Source of the DNA: Conus ventricosus
Taxonomy: Eukaryota; Mollusca; Gastropoda; Neogastropoda; Conidae
DNA length: 64,000 nucleotides
Direction: 5' to 3'
Assembly (NCBI GenBank): GCA_018398815.1
Contig: CM031604.1
Span: forward strand, 53,744,377-53,808,376
Shown here: one piece after another, positions 25,513 to 37,042 of the stretch
Layout: every line of letters starts with the position of its first letter
How positions within the stretch are numbered: the first letter of the stretch is position 1
Translations under genes and position numbers: made by a program
The notes under the pieces: generated by a model
Database searches by the model: none
Seen by the model: only the letters and a program-made list of their open reading frames with translations
Told to the model about the DNA's origin: nothing

Positions 25513-26712
25513 TAAAGACTTCCATAAGATTGTAACAACTTTGTCCAGAGATTGTAACAACTTTGTCCAGAGACTGGAAAAAAAAAATCTGAACACCGTC
25601 AGATGTAGGACTACAGGATTCCATTCCTCTGTTTTTTATTTTGGCTAGGTTAAAGTGGTATCTGGAGTGTGGCATAAAGAATGGTCAGTGGTCTACTCCG
25701 GTCCCTGTGCCTATGCGGTAGACGGTCTGTAGTCAGCAATGAGAGGCCAGTTGAAGACACAGAAATACGAGAAGGTGGGATGCTTCACACAGAATGGCGA
25801 AAACAAGTTGCGTTAGTTCACCACCCATCCAGTCGTATGAAGTAACATAACTTGTTTTCTATCGATATTCATAACTTGTTTCTATTTATATTCATACAAT
25901 TACCTGCAATCGATAGTTGTTGTCGCCAACTCGTGTGGATTGTGGAATCTAGGTAGTCATAAGAGAGGAATTGGGTGGAAAATGATGCTCAGGAAAGTTA
26001 GTTACAAAAACCTTGGAAGAAAAAAAAAAACTATAAGGAATCTGATGCTATTTGTTTTCTTAGTCTTGTCAAAGAGGTAATACTGCTGCCTGCAGACACG
26101 GACAGTGGCAGTGCAACATTCCATCTGCTGCAGCCTGAGCTCCCAAGGAAGTTAAATTGAATGAATAAAAAAAAAGAAAAGAATGCAAACGGACCATTTT
26201 CACCTAATCATTAACGAAAAGTCTTTAGAAAAGGAAGGCTTCACTTCTCTCTTTGACACCCTTTAACTAAAGACCACCTCGCAATGAGAGCTATAACCTG
26301 ACGGGAAGGGACTCGCATGGGATGATTCCCCTCAACACCCCCCCCCCCCCCCCCCTTTACTCGTTAAATAAACTCTCTCTCTTGTACCAAAAGATCAGAA
26401 ACCGGCCTCTTGACATCAGGCTTTTGAAATTCGACTGACCGGTCAACAGATGGACTAGCCGCGACAGTAAAGCATTCAAGTGGTCTTGACAATGGATGCA
26501 CAGCAAACTGTACAGGGAAGAAAAAAATTAAACCAAGAACGACAACTGAGACCACCCGAATGCTGTTCCGAGACATGACTGGTCTTCCCTGACAAGGCAG
26601 CAGAAAGTTTGTAGGCAATGCATGCAAGACACTGCGGTTGGGAAGGAAGCTAGAGAGAGAGATGAGGTGGCTGGGGGTCGTTCGTCGCGGGGCACCGACA
26701 CAGGTCCTCTTG
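25513..26712 (-). other. alpha2delta 3' flank; probable 3' UTR
   Basis: Sequence 3' of the alpha2delta stop on the minus strand. It includes a poly(C) run (about 26337-26354) and a minus-strand AATAAA-like hexamer near 25632, which could be the polyadenylation signal; this is not confirmed. No other gene was seen. Confidence 0.35.
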
Positions 26713-26820
26713 TCAGCAAGCCCAGAGCAGGAGCGAGGAGAGCAAGATGGCGGCCAGGAGGAGACAACCGCGGGCCAAGGACACGTCATGCTGTCCGGAG
26801 AGTCCGCACGTGTAGTCCTC
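26713..26820 (-). CDS. CACNA2D: alpha2delta calcium-channel subunit, terminal coding exon
   Basis: Minus-strand exon after acceptor TTTATTCCCAAACAG; 35 codons then TGA. It reads EDYTCGLSGQHDVSLARGCL, followed by a hydrophobic tail LLAAILLSSLLLWAC. The TCG pair matches the conserved CGG/CG motif near the alpha2delta C-terminus. The hydrophobic end fits the GPI-anchor signal or membrane segment that holds the delta peptide in the membrane. Phase 0 joins it exactly to the exon ending at 29185. Alpha2delta subunits are extracellular partners of Cav1/Cav2 channels that promote trafficking and presynaptic function. Confidence 0.82.
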   Translation of the reverse strand, partial: EDYTCGLSGQHDVSLARGCLLLAAILLSSLLLWAC

Positions 26821-27522
26821 CTGTTTGGGAATAAAACGCGTATCAGCAGATTTTTTTTAAAATTTTTTTTTTTATAACATTTATTTTCCCATAAATCTTT
26901 CGGCTGGATTAGCCTTTCAATGAGGCTTTGGTTGGTACACAAAAGCAAAATGAGTTCCAATAGGAGCTATTTTTTTTCAATGCACGTCAGGTTTAAATCG
27001 TGTTTGTTTATCTTCTCAGCTCAAAATGAAATTTCATGAGCATAAACTAATTTGAGAACTTATTTACACAACTATTGTTAAACACGAAAAACACATTTCA
27101 TTTAGTATTTTCCATTCCAAACGCATCGGGCCCAAGCATAACACACGTGCCGTCACTAGACCTGTTAACCGTTTTTCTGGAACTCTTTCCTCAACCTTTC
27201 AGATCTAAGTGTAACATAGCAAACTAAAAGTGTGATCAGAGGCTGAAGAACGTAATATCTGAGCATGTAATCCAACCTTCCATGTTCCACGTTCCTTTCG
27301 CAATTTCAGCAACTCCAGACATTTACATTCTGATCATGCGTGTGACTTCCTTTTCGATGCCGTTGTGGAACGAAGCATGACGCCAAAGTCGGTTAACGCT
27401 TTGATAGCACGTTCATGTGCGGTGGGTGCTTATAGTACCAAACGTTCCAGGTGCGTTCTCAGCACCACCGTTACGCCATGGAAGCTCTTCGTGCTTCGTT
27501 GAGCACTATCAGCCACTACCAT

Positions 27523-27523
<1 letters not shown>

Positions 27524-27565
<42 letters not shown>
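27524..27565. repeat. poly(G) run of 42
   Basis: Uninterrupted G run inside the last alpha2delta intron. Confidence 0.97.
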
Positions 27566-28117
27566 CGGCTTCTGTTAAAACTTCAGGAGGATTCTAATCT
27601 TAAGTCTGACCTGACGTTAGATCCTCTCCAGCTCCGTAGTACAACGGAAACAACTTTCTCCAAAGTGCAGTTTTGAAAATCTCTGTTGTAGGATGCAGCC
27701 TAAGAAACTACTGGTGGATGGGGACTTTCTAATGAGTCATTTGTTATCCTGAGGTGGAAGGCAAGCAGGCCTGTGCAAGGACATTTTTTCCCCTATTCCT
27801 ATCACAGCCCGTTGTAGGTAACCGTGGGAAAATGCCCCAACAAATTAAAACAAGGTCTCTGCCGAGTACTATCAGCTATTACAATCATTTGGTTGTTTTT
27901 TTTTTACCCAAGACCTCAGCATGAGTCAAAACTCGTCAAGTCCTGCCCGACCTTTGATTTTCTTCACTTGACAGGATTCTCTGGAAGGTGTTCGCTGTCC
28001 TTGAAAAGTTTCATATGTTCGCGTACGTCTAGGAAGGGCTGGGGGGGGGGGGGGGGGGGGGAGGTAGTTATTTCTCAGGTCTCCCTCAAATTCAGGTACG
28101 TTGTGCTTTGAGTAACA

Positions 28118-28430
28118 CGTTGAGACACTTTAGGAATTCTGATGGAGCGATTTTGGAACAAAAGGGGGGGGGGGGGGGGGGGATCGGTATGGGTTCGGTT
28201 CCCCCCATCCCCACTCCCTCCCCGATACCAATCTGATCTTCCGACGCTTATTGGGACTAATGGTAGTTTCTGAGCTGTCCGTGGGGACACTTTGGGAATT
28301 CTGATGGGAGTGATTTTGGAACAAAGGGGAAGATCGGTCTGGGTTTGGTTTTCCCCCATCCCCACCCCTTCCCGACACCAATCTGATCTTCCCAGGTGTG
28401 TAGGGACTAATGGCAGTTCCTGAGCTGTCT
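28118..28430. repeat. tandem duplication of ~155 bp
   Basis: Two adjacent copies each contain GAATTCTGATGG, GATTTTGGAACAAA, a G-rich run, CCCCCATCCCCAC, CCAATCTGATCTTCC and GGGACTAATGG. Copy 1 (28118-28285) carries a 17-base G run that copy 2 (28286-28430) lacks. Confidence 0.9.
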
Positions 28431-29184
28431 GACTGCTGCTCTCTGCTTGGTGCAAAGGACGGGCATAACCAGCCCTCATCAAACCCCAACGCCTCTCCCT
28501 GTCTGTCTGCAAAACGTCATTCCCCTAAGCACTGCTTCAGCTGACGGACTCAGTCACCTGGGTCGGTTGCCTTGACATGGCATGGCAAAAGCTGTACGCA
28601 GCAAGTGTGATGTTTGTGAAATGCTAGCAACTGCTTCTCTTTTGGCACCGAAGGGCATCACGTGATCATGTTTAGGCTAACGATGTACTTTAGGCAGAAA
28701 CTCTACGGAGAGATAAAAGGGAGATAATGGCAACACTAATTCATTTGAAGATGTTCTTCTAGAGAAAAAAAAGTGTTGTAATTATCGTTGCGTGTATTTC
28801 CACCCTGTCTTAACGGCATCACAAGAGCTCAGAAATTTGGTTAATACAAAAAAACAACCAACCAAACCTATTCAGTAAGAAAAGAAAATCCATCTTCATC
28901 GCAAAATGTGCTACGTATTCTCTCCCTTTGTGGTGGTGTGTTCAGCTATAATTATGCGAGGCCAGAATGTTTCTGAACCCGACCAAGACTACAGTGACAA
29001 TAAGATTAACAAAATAAAAGATTTCTATCGCCTTTTCTATTTGACTGATTTTTTTGGTAATGATGTAGCCAAACAGTTCTTTAATAATATGAAATTATGC
29101 CTTTTGTAGGCCATATATTTTCTACTGCTGACCCTTTGAGACGAGTAATCCAACATTACGTTGATTTCCAAGAGCATACCCCAC

Positions 29185-29291
29185 CTCATTTCGCGAGTCC
29201 AGACAGAGAGCGTTGGTGGTGCGCGTGTTGTCCACGCGTTTCAGCTCGTTGGAGAAATTGAAGAGCCTCTCACACTGTTGCTCCTCCGTAT
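29185..29291 (-). CDS. CACNA2D: alpha2delta subunit, penultimate coding exon
   Basis: Minus-strand exon of 107 bases encoding TEEQQCERLFNFSNELKRVD and then NTRTTNALCLDSRNE, preceded by a split Tyr codon. The pattern Y..E...CERL...R......C corresponds to the alpha2delta segment with CE(R/K)L and a later Cys before the CGG motif. The 5' end follows an AC-ended (U12-type) acceptor at 29292. The 3' end is a GT donor (GAG|GTGGGG). Two N-linked glycosylation sequons (NFS, NTR-T) fit an extracellular protein. Confidence 0.8.
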
Positions 29292-29903
29292 GTGACCTCG
29301 GTCAAGGAGAATATGACGTAATGGGAGACGTGACGTCAACAGCGAGACATGACGTAATATAGCAAAAAGCATGTCATGCGGAAAACATGACGCAACAGGT
29401 GCTGTAACGCTACTGCCAGAGAAGTTGGACCAAAAGGGAATATAATGTAAGGGGACACATGGGGTGGGGACACAATGTAAAGTGGAATTTTATGCAATGG
29501 GGAACATAAGGGAATGGGGAATATGGAACAGGAAACACGATACAAGTAGATCACGCTATCGATAACATAGTCTAACAGGGGATATGATGCACATCATATG
29601 CGAATGGTGTAGGGTAATGGAGAAAGTTGTCATGCGTATCAAATTTCATTAAGAACATCGTAGTCGGTGAGCCGATCCATACACATTGTTAAGTTATCTT
29701 TATTTACACATATATATACACACACGCGTGCGCGCGCGCGCGCACACACACACACACTTCCATGTCCCATCCATTTCCCTCTTTCTGCGACACTTTTTTT
29801 TCATACATCACGCGCTTCCTGCAGGTCTTCCTCTTTTCCCTCCCTGCTTTCAATCCTAAACGCTCTTTCTCCCACACAAACACGACTAAAAAGAGAAGGA
29901 TAT
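29292..29903 (-). other. U12-type AT-AC intron of the alpha2delta gene
   Basis: On the minus strand the intron starts with ATATCCTT, the canonical minor-spliceosome 5' splice site of the AT-AC class. It ends with AC at 29292. A branch-site match TCTCCTTGAC places the branch A at 29302, 10 bases before the 3' end, the expected spacing for U12 introns. Using these ends joins a split Tyr codon (T|AT) and keeps the alpha2delta frame. The only GT nearby, in GAA|GTCTCA, is a poor U2 donor and would need a poor acceptor (ACGGAG|GAG). Confidence 0.75.
29717..29758. repeat. (CG)n(CA)n microsatellite inside the AT-AC intron
   Basis: CACACACGCGTG then CGCGCG and CACACA; alternating purine-pyrimidine. 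A second, similar CG/CA tract lies at 30043-30092 just upstream of the exon. Confidence 0.9.
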
Positions 29904-30019
29904 ATGAGACTTCGTAAGGGTTGACGAGGAACGTGTCATTGGCGGTGTCACACTTGCAGTCAGCAGCTGCCATGATCATGAGCAGGTTGGTGTTCTCCAC
30001 CCAGTTCACCGAGTACGAC
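29904..30019 (-). CDS. CACNA2D: alpha2delta subunit, internal coding exon
   Basis: Minus-strand exon of 116 bases encoding SYSVNWVENTNLLMIMAAAD then CKCDTANDTFLVNPYEVS and the first base of Tyr. The stretch (V..V.NTNLLM.....CKC) is the diagnostic alpha2delta C-terminal motif, equivalent to vertebrate ..NTNLLF/SSNLFM..V.....C.C. The acceptor is GAATGCGACAG behind a TG/CG-rich tract. The first base completes a split Val codon with the exon ending at 44325. The donor is the AT-AC site described at 29903. Confidence 0.82.
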
Positions 30020-30060
30020 CTGTCGCATTCCCATGTAAACACACATACGCGCGCGCGAGC

Positions 30061-30092
<32 letters not shown>

Positions 30093-30234
30093 CAACATAC
30101 ATCAGTACGAGCCGTCCATCAACAAGATCCCATGTGTCAAAATGACTGTAAATGCAGATTAAAAGTTGTGTTTACGAGGATCATAAAGAAAAGGAGTGAA
30201 AAAGTGAACAGCAGGGGCCCAAACAGGCATCCTT

Positions 30235-30367
30235 CCCCCCCCCCACCCCCCCCCCCCCCCCCCCCCCCCCCCCTTACGTATTCAAACTTTAATAATTTTT
30301 TACAAACTTTATTAATACTATCATAACGATCCTATACAAGTCATGAAAACTGCTTTTTTTTCTCTTT

Positions 30368-30399
<32 letters not shown>

Positions 30400-30402
30400 T
30401 TA
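30235..30402. repeat. poly(C) and poly(T) tracts
   Basis: A C run with one A at 30245, then 28 Cs to 30273; about 85 bases further on, a T-rich run at 30353-30402. Confidence 0.95.
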
Positions 30403-31989
30403 ACACAAATTTCATCCTCCTAACTGGACTTTACCTTTCTGTTTACGCAGTCCAAAGCCTTACTGAAATCAAGTGAAAACAAGACACGGACTTTTCTGCT
30501 GCTGCATATTGAACGAACCGGTATGTTGACAGGACAACCACCTGGTCTTAAATTCTGCTCGTTTTTCTTCACTCTTCCGCACATCTCGCTTGTAAAGACT
30601 ATGGCATCGTTCTCTTCCTGCCGATTTAAGCTTCCTTTTCTATGTGTAGGAGCCACTGGATCTGGACCATTCTTAGGATACAGTTCACCTATTAAAAAAA
30701 AAAAATTGAACAGTAGAAAATCAAAACATGTACACTATGTTGTCAGCTTTATCAGCGGTTCTTCACCGTTGAGAGACCCACAGCACTTGCAAACAATTTC
30801 CACTTTGAATGTTTAATAATGGATGAACAACCAAACATAAGCCATCCGCCTAAACACTGCACTGAAACAAAATATTTTTAAACATATTTTACTGTCCAAA
30901 TACTTTTCCTTGCAGATCAAGCAAAGAGTTTTTGTGTTGACTACATCCCATGCCATCGCATGTGTGCTGCCCCTCAAGACAAGGGGAAAAAAAAGACTGT
31001 CAACAGTCCAGTTACACCAGGACTACGCATTCACAACAATTGGAATCAACAGCCTGGCACCACCATCCCTCCCTACACACACATAAGATTCAACGTAACC
31101 TGCAAACTGTGTGTATATGGGGGAGGGGACGGGGTCAGAGAGAGAGAGAGGAGAGAGAGGGAGGTAGAGAGGGAGTGAGGGAGGGAGGGAGAAAAGCAAG
31201 CAGTAGATGGGGAACGGGCTACCGGGTGGAAAAGGGACAAAGACGCAGGGATACGAGGCGGAGAGTGGGGCGAGCGAGAAGGGAAGCAATATAGTCGTTT
31301 ATCTTATAGCGGTTAAATTCTCCAAGTTTCGTACATTTAATTATGTATGAACACACAAAGTAATGAAGAACAAGGAAGTCTTCATCTGCAGAATTCTCCC
31401 ACCACAATCTGCCACCATTTAAAAACAAAATGAACATCATCCAAAAGTCCGTCTATGGGGGTGGGGGGAATGGGGGCGGGGACAAAGGTAGACTAGGTAT
31501 GTGTGGAAGGGGGAGGAGGTAACGCTGTAATGAGGAAGGACAAGGCGAACAGAGTAAAAGGGGGTCCTTCCATAGTAAGGGGTCTTCAAAGGTTGAAAGC
31601 AAATGGTCTACGTATCAATGACGAATATACTCTTTGTACAAAAGATTTCCTTTTTTTTCGTTCTTGATTTCTTCTTGTGTGGCCTTTGGGAAATGGGTAG
31701 CCCCTTTTTGTAACCAACAGCCTGTAGCAGGCCTGACTATTCACAGAACCCGACAGCCGAGGTCTGTACACACAAACCATCTCTGTGCACACAGACTATT
31801 TCTGTAGGAAGAAGATAACGGAAAATCGAGATGCTTTCCTGATGGAACTTTGTCCTCGGGACACACACGTTATCAAAGTATAAGACAAATCAACTACGAC
31901 TAAAAGATTGTGACTCTTCTTCCTTGTTCTTGTACTTGAAAGATTCTAAGACCTGCTGAGATTTTAATTTTGGGTGCGTTTATATCACT

Positions 31990-32174
31990 TTCCTCGCCTC
32001 TGCCGCTACCCCAATCCCCCACTGCCCTCCCCCCCCCACCCCCCCCCGATCCCCATCACCCCCCCCCCCCCACCCCCCCCCCCCCCACCCCTACCTCGCA
32101 CCCCCCCCCTCCGCCCCACACCCCCCGCCCCCCCCACCCTCGAACGCCCCCCTCAACTTCGCCACATCTCCACA

Positions 32175-32223
<49 letters not shown>
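31990..32223. repeat. C-rich tract ending in poly(C) of 48
   Basis: About 180 bases of C runs broken by single A or T, then 48 uninterrupted Cs at 32176-32223. The Pro-rich and Gly-rich frames through it are artefacts. Confidence 0.95.
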
Positions 32224-33187
32224 TTTATCTCCGTTGACGCAGCCACAGCCTATAGGAAAAGGCCTCTCCAACTAGCATTTAGAAAGCAGCAGCTCATCTG
32301 ACGCCCTTTCGTGCAGTAAAACTCCCGTAGCTTATTAGTGCCCATACATCCATCCTCTCCTCTTTGAACGAACACGGGGCAGCTCCCCCGACGAGTCTGT
32401 CATTTCAAAATGAAGGTTATATATGTAGTCGGATGGATTTCCAATACTATCATTTTTCCATCTACAGGTTTGAGTACATTCATCTTGCATTTCATTTCAT
32501 GCTTAGACACGGTGTACAGCATCTGAAGCGTGTTGGGACAACACGATTCTGAAATGTGAGGTACTAACACTACCATGAGGTGTGCAAGTAAGTCCACCCA
32601 TTCATGCATATATATGTATGAACAACGCCCACAAGTGCTGCTGTAAAGATCCGTCGAAACCAACCACTGAAACTGACAGTTACATAAAAATCAGAATACA
32701 GACACTATGTTTGTTGTTCACTTCTATCAAAACAAAACCAAAAAAAAAAAATCAGCCACATACATACATAGCACTGCAAAAAAAACAACCAAAACAACGC
32801 GCAGGAGTGAATGAATGAGGATGGCGGCAGGTGATGTAGAAAAAGTGAATTTCGGCAGTTCCATTCTGTGCTCGGGAAATGTGACCAATGTGCCGTGATA
32901 AGAAACATAACGTGAAAAACATACATGTGAAACAAGCAGTCACGTCTTGTTTGAAGAGGGATATGAAAACATACCAATATGAAACTAAATGACCGTAACA
33001 TATCGATAAATCACAAAACGAAAAAAAGTTCCAATATAAACACACGCACACATATAATCCGACGTGTGTCAAATGTTAAAAAAAGAAAACCGATATCTGC
33101 TTGCTTACAGCTTTACTGTCTTAAGATTTTGTTTTTGCCGACAGATATGCAAATCAAGTCATGATTCATGTATTTCTTGATACCTAA

Positions 33188-33232
33188 ATGTCGGCTGGGC
33201 TATAAGCAACATTATCTTATCTGATACCTAAA
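33188..33232 (+). mobile_element. 3' tail of a non-LTR retroelement family
   Basis: Sequence GTCGGCTGGGCTATAAGCAA followed by CATTATCTTATCTGATACC. The same tail occurs at 62736 (plus) and, in reverse, at 48356 and 62205. An ATCTT-type tandem tail is typical of target-primed retroelements. Confidence 0.65.
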
Positions 33233-33499
33233 TCTATGGACAACATTATACACCTTCACAGTTTGAACGTTCTGCAAACCAAAGATGGTACGAAACAGAC
33301 TGAAAATGAGTATGTCTTTTTTCTTCTTTTCTTTCTTTCTTTAATCATTTTTACTTTTGCTCGCGACAAAAATGACCGGATACAAATACAGAAGGCGATC
33401 AAGAATGGAAAACACCGAAATACTGCAATATCAACCCTGATGGAAGTAGACTTTTTAATTCCATGATTGTTTAAACTCAGGGCCTCTACCTGGACCTTT

Positions 33500-33590
33500 G
33501 GCTGCCACTGTTGGACCTTTGGCTGCCACTATTGGACCTTTGGCTGCCACTGTTGGACCGAGGCTGCCACTGTTGGACCGAGGCTGTTGT
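33500..33590. repeat. 21 bp minisatellite, ~5 copies
   Basis: Tandem TTGGACCTTTGGCTGCCACT/A units; the last two have GGACCGAGGCTGCCACTG. Confidence 0.95.
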
Positions 33591-34895
33591 TAAGACCGGA
33601 AAAACCGGACTGAACACTGTCTAGAATTCCGATTCATTAGAGCGGTGTTTCCTGTCCTTGTTTCTGACACGGTATCCCTGCTTCAGATATAACCCTCAGC
33701 GCTTTGTTCCACTGGCCTCTTTCCTTTTCTTGCTTATAAGGATCAGAGCACAGTTATCTACAGTTATGGATTCCAAACCGATGGTGTTCCATCTTTCTGA
33801 AAAATGTTCACTGGCACGTAAGCTCTGTGTTTGTCACTCTTCAACATAACATCGAAGGAAAGGAATAAACCCTTCTGCCATAGCATTCTAGGCCACAGTA
33901 TTTCCTAGTTCTCCTGTCCCTCTTCAAGTAAAAACCAAGCAGTAACAACCGAAGGGTCCAACAAGTGAAACGCATTCTGAGAAAAACAAAACAAATTGGT
34001 GAGCTCGAACCACGAATTCACTGAACAGGAGGTCCACCCTAAATGTGTTTTTGAAAATGCACTTTCCTGGTTAAAAAAATATAAAGAAACGTAACTGCGG
34101 CACATAACCAAATGCGGGCAATCCACCAGAAGAGTGACGCATGCACACTGCATGTGAGGAGACGTGCATGAGTGAGCCGAGGTACTTATCTCGAAGAAGA
34201 CAAAATTCCAGGCATGTGGAGTTTTCACTCCCCGTGCAGCTGAAACGTGGGAAGCACACACACATGACGGGTAACACGGACACACCCTGGAGCACAACAC
34301 ACCACTCTGATTAAGAAACGAATGCACACAAAAAAATCAAGTCTAAACACGAGGGAAAACATCAGGCTGGTATCGTATTAAACACAAATAATAAAGTATG
34401 ACCAACATTAAACTGAAAGGGAAAGCAAACCAACTTTGTCCGTTGCCTGATGCCGCATCAAAATAATTCCGAACAAACTGAATGGGTTGTACCTACCATG
34501 TGCGACTTTTAATCAACGTAAAATATCGCAATAACCCAACGTGACGAAAAATCACGTGATCTACACCTTAATTTAACTGATCGTCTTTTCATCAAAGACC
34601 TGGAATCATATTATGTGTCCAGTTTATCAGTAAATCGATCTTGGGTGTCTGAAGAATGAATTGTTCTTTTCGGCTTTACATTTCAGTTATGCAGAAAAAC
34701 TGTTGTAACAAAAAAATCAGTCATTAAAATGACAGGTCACATGACAAGCATTTAACATGTACAGCAGCCTCAAAAAACACTTGGCATTTTCATCATTTCA
34801 TGCCATGCTGTATGATTGAAGACTCGGTTTTGGAAGAAGTGCTTCTGCACCCTTTCAATGATCCGATTCCACAAATTGACCAAAGCGTCGATTTC

Positions 34896-35064
34896 GTTTC
34901 AGGTCCGTCCACTCCAAAGTCAAAGCTTGGACTCTGGTGGGAATGAAATGAAATGGTCATCTCTGCTGCCGCCACAGCAAGCTTCATGGGCGGACCTTAA
35001 GCATGGTCAAGTTATGGACCTGATGGAAGTCACGGGCCAGAACACCGTGTTTTGCGTAAACTGA
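34896..35064 (+). CDS. weak candidate terminal exon
   Basis: A plus-strand acceptor (GATTTCGTTTCAG) is followed by an open frame to a TGA, with protein-like segments SQSLDSGGNEMKWSSLLPPQ and KHGQVMDLMEVTGQNTVF. It lies inside an intron of a minus-strand gene, next to a SINE, so it may be repeat-derived. Not recognised. Confidence 0.2.
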
Positions 35065-35129
35065 ATACGCACAGCTTAGAATCATTGTAGCGAGTCAGCA
35101 ACAGTCCAGGGCCTAATCTGGTGAGCGGC

Positions 35130-35953
35130 CCCAAGGCGATTTTTTTCTTCTTTTTGTTGTCTTATCTTCTGTGCCACCTCGGTGGCACTGCACCCACGTC
35201 GCTCATTCCGAACCACCGTCCACAGCTACGGCCTGGCCCAGCGTCGCCCGGCATCGTTCATCAATGTCAAGTCGTCAAGAGGCAACCCACCGCAGGAGAC
35301 ACTGAACTGCTGCCGAGTCACTTCGGTGGTATTCAGTGGTGCCTGCTCTGATCCACCTTCTACCCCCTTCTGATGACAATATTTGCTTTGTCGCGGAACG
35401 GGTGTGAGTGAGCTACCCGTCCGTCCAACGACAGTCCCCATGAAACTGCCGATACTGGTGACCCCGACGGAATCAAACCAAAGCCACAGGCGTGGAGAGG
35501 ACATCGGAACTGTGGTCACCACAACAGCAGGGCATGAAGGGCCACAGAATTCGAGACTTCATTAAAAAAAAAATGCTAATCGATGAGAATGAGGATGATG
35601 ATGATGCTACGAATTTTCCTTCCGGTCTGTGACTGCATGACAGGGCTGTACTCTACGTTTGCTTTCGTAAGATATCCGGCGTCAAACTGGCCCGAGAGAT
35701 ACAGCCACCTGCAGTGTTGGTCAGGAAATCTGAGCAACACTCTCAGAGACGCATCCATTACTTTAGTGGATACAACTCAACCGTGTAGCCCAAGTCGTCC
35801 TGACTGAGCCCGCAGCAAACTTAACTCTGGGTAGGAGCCGGTCCGGGCAACACCCCCCCCCCCCCCCCCCCCCCAAGGCTCTGATGGGAATCGAACCCAC
35901 GACATCCTTGTCGGGAGTCGGCGACGCTAACCACTTCGCCACGGCGGCTGCCC
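35130..35953 (-). mobile_element. long tRNA-headed SINE-like element, copy 1
   Basis: The plus strand ends in the complement of a tRNA-like promoter (35877-35953). Read on the minus strand this has a box A-like TGGTTAGCGTCGCCG and a box B GGGTTCGATTCCC. The body shares ordered blocks with 50130-50907: AGCAACCCACC-type and CACTTCGG segments, a GTCACCACAACAG block, CGA(T/C)GAGAATG, and GACGCATCCATTA/GACACATCCATTA. At about 800 bp it is long for a SINE. Orientation is minus (head at the high coordinate). Confidence 0.7.
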
Positions 35954-36786
35954 CGAGGCGATCTTACATACACAGCTTCCGAAGACCGTCAGCCCTCGGA
36001 TCGCCTCAACACAAGTTTCAGTTGCTGCTTTATATAAATCACAATCTCGGGGATGAGTGGAAGGTTGAACGTCAACCGACAGCAACGGAGGATGCAGGCA
36101 TGAGACCCTTACCATGATCCTCACCGTAACATGACTCTCATAACATGAGCCATACAAAAAGCAGGAGGGAAACGGGTAAAAACATGATCAGGGGTATATG
36201 CACATGAGAAAAACAAACAAACATTATCCCAGCAGGATGAAGGAACACACATAGGACAAAACATGACTGCAGCGGGCTAAGGTAAATGTGCAGGGATCAC
36301 TGAGAAAAATCACAATGTTTTGGAAGGCAATGAGAGGGGAAACAAATGCGTACTTTGCCCTGAAAGAGAAAAGAACAACTATTCACCAAACAGGCCACAG
36401 ACGTCTGCACCACGGACACAGACCAAAAACAACACGAGGTAAATCACTTGAGAACAACAGCGGGGGTCAGAACACCGGGACTTCAACACTTGGAGAATCA
36501 AAAGGCAAGAAGGGAGAGAACTGGGTAACTTGAACGAACATTTTCAATCGCAGGAAACGCTTTTCATAACAATAGCCCAAACCCAATAACCTTCGCAATT
36601 ACAGAGGGCCACAAAAAAAAAAAAAAGCTGCTGAAATGCTGTAAATGGATACAAACATTGTTTTCATCGGGTCGACAAGGTAAGTTTAAAATCGAACCCG
36701 ACCGCGGACGAAAGTGTTTGAAGTTTTCTTAAAAAAAATAAAATCTAAAGCCCTTCACAAAGGGAGAGCATCAATTTTTTTGTTTG

Positions 36787-36861
<75 letters not shown>
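36787..36861. repeat. (GT)n(GA)n microsatellite flanking the retrotransposon 3' end
   Basis: About 32 bases of GT then about 42 of GA, immediately abutting the retrotransposon tail. Confidence 0.95.
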
Positions 36862-36862
<1 letters not shown>

Positions 36863-37042
36863 AGTTCAGTTCAGTTCAGTGGTTTATTTAGCGTCTTTTC
36901 ATCACCAGATGATATTAGACACTCGTTAAAAAACAACGACAACAAAACCAACAAAAAACTTATCTAGTACTTGCAAAGCCACATCTGATACGTGCATGTT
37001 TACATAAGTGAAATACCCTAATTGTACACGAAGTTGTACTCT

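Larger units (their letters stand above)
26821..29184 (-). other. alpha2delta last intron (GT-AG)
   Basis: Starts GAG|GTGGGG and ends CCCAAACAG|GAG on the minus strand. It contains a 42-base poly(G) run at 27524 and a duplicated ~160 bp block at 28118-28430. Confidence 0.7.

Noticed and set aside
29900..29911. Conventional GT donor at GAA|GTCTCA for the alpha2delta exon
   Set aside because: It matches the U2 donor consensus poorly, and would drop the conserved Tyr. The AT-AC pair eight bases on fits the U12 consensus at all three signals.
35877..35953. Possible tRNA gene
   Set aside because: Boxes A and B are present but the acceptor stem is not intact and the sequence recurs as part of an ~800 bp repeat; a SINE head fits better.
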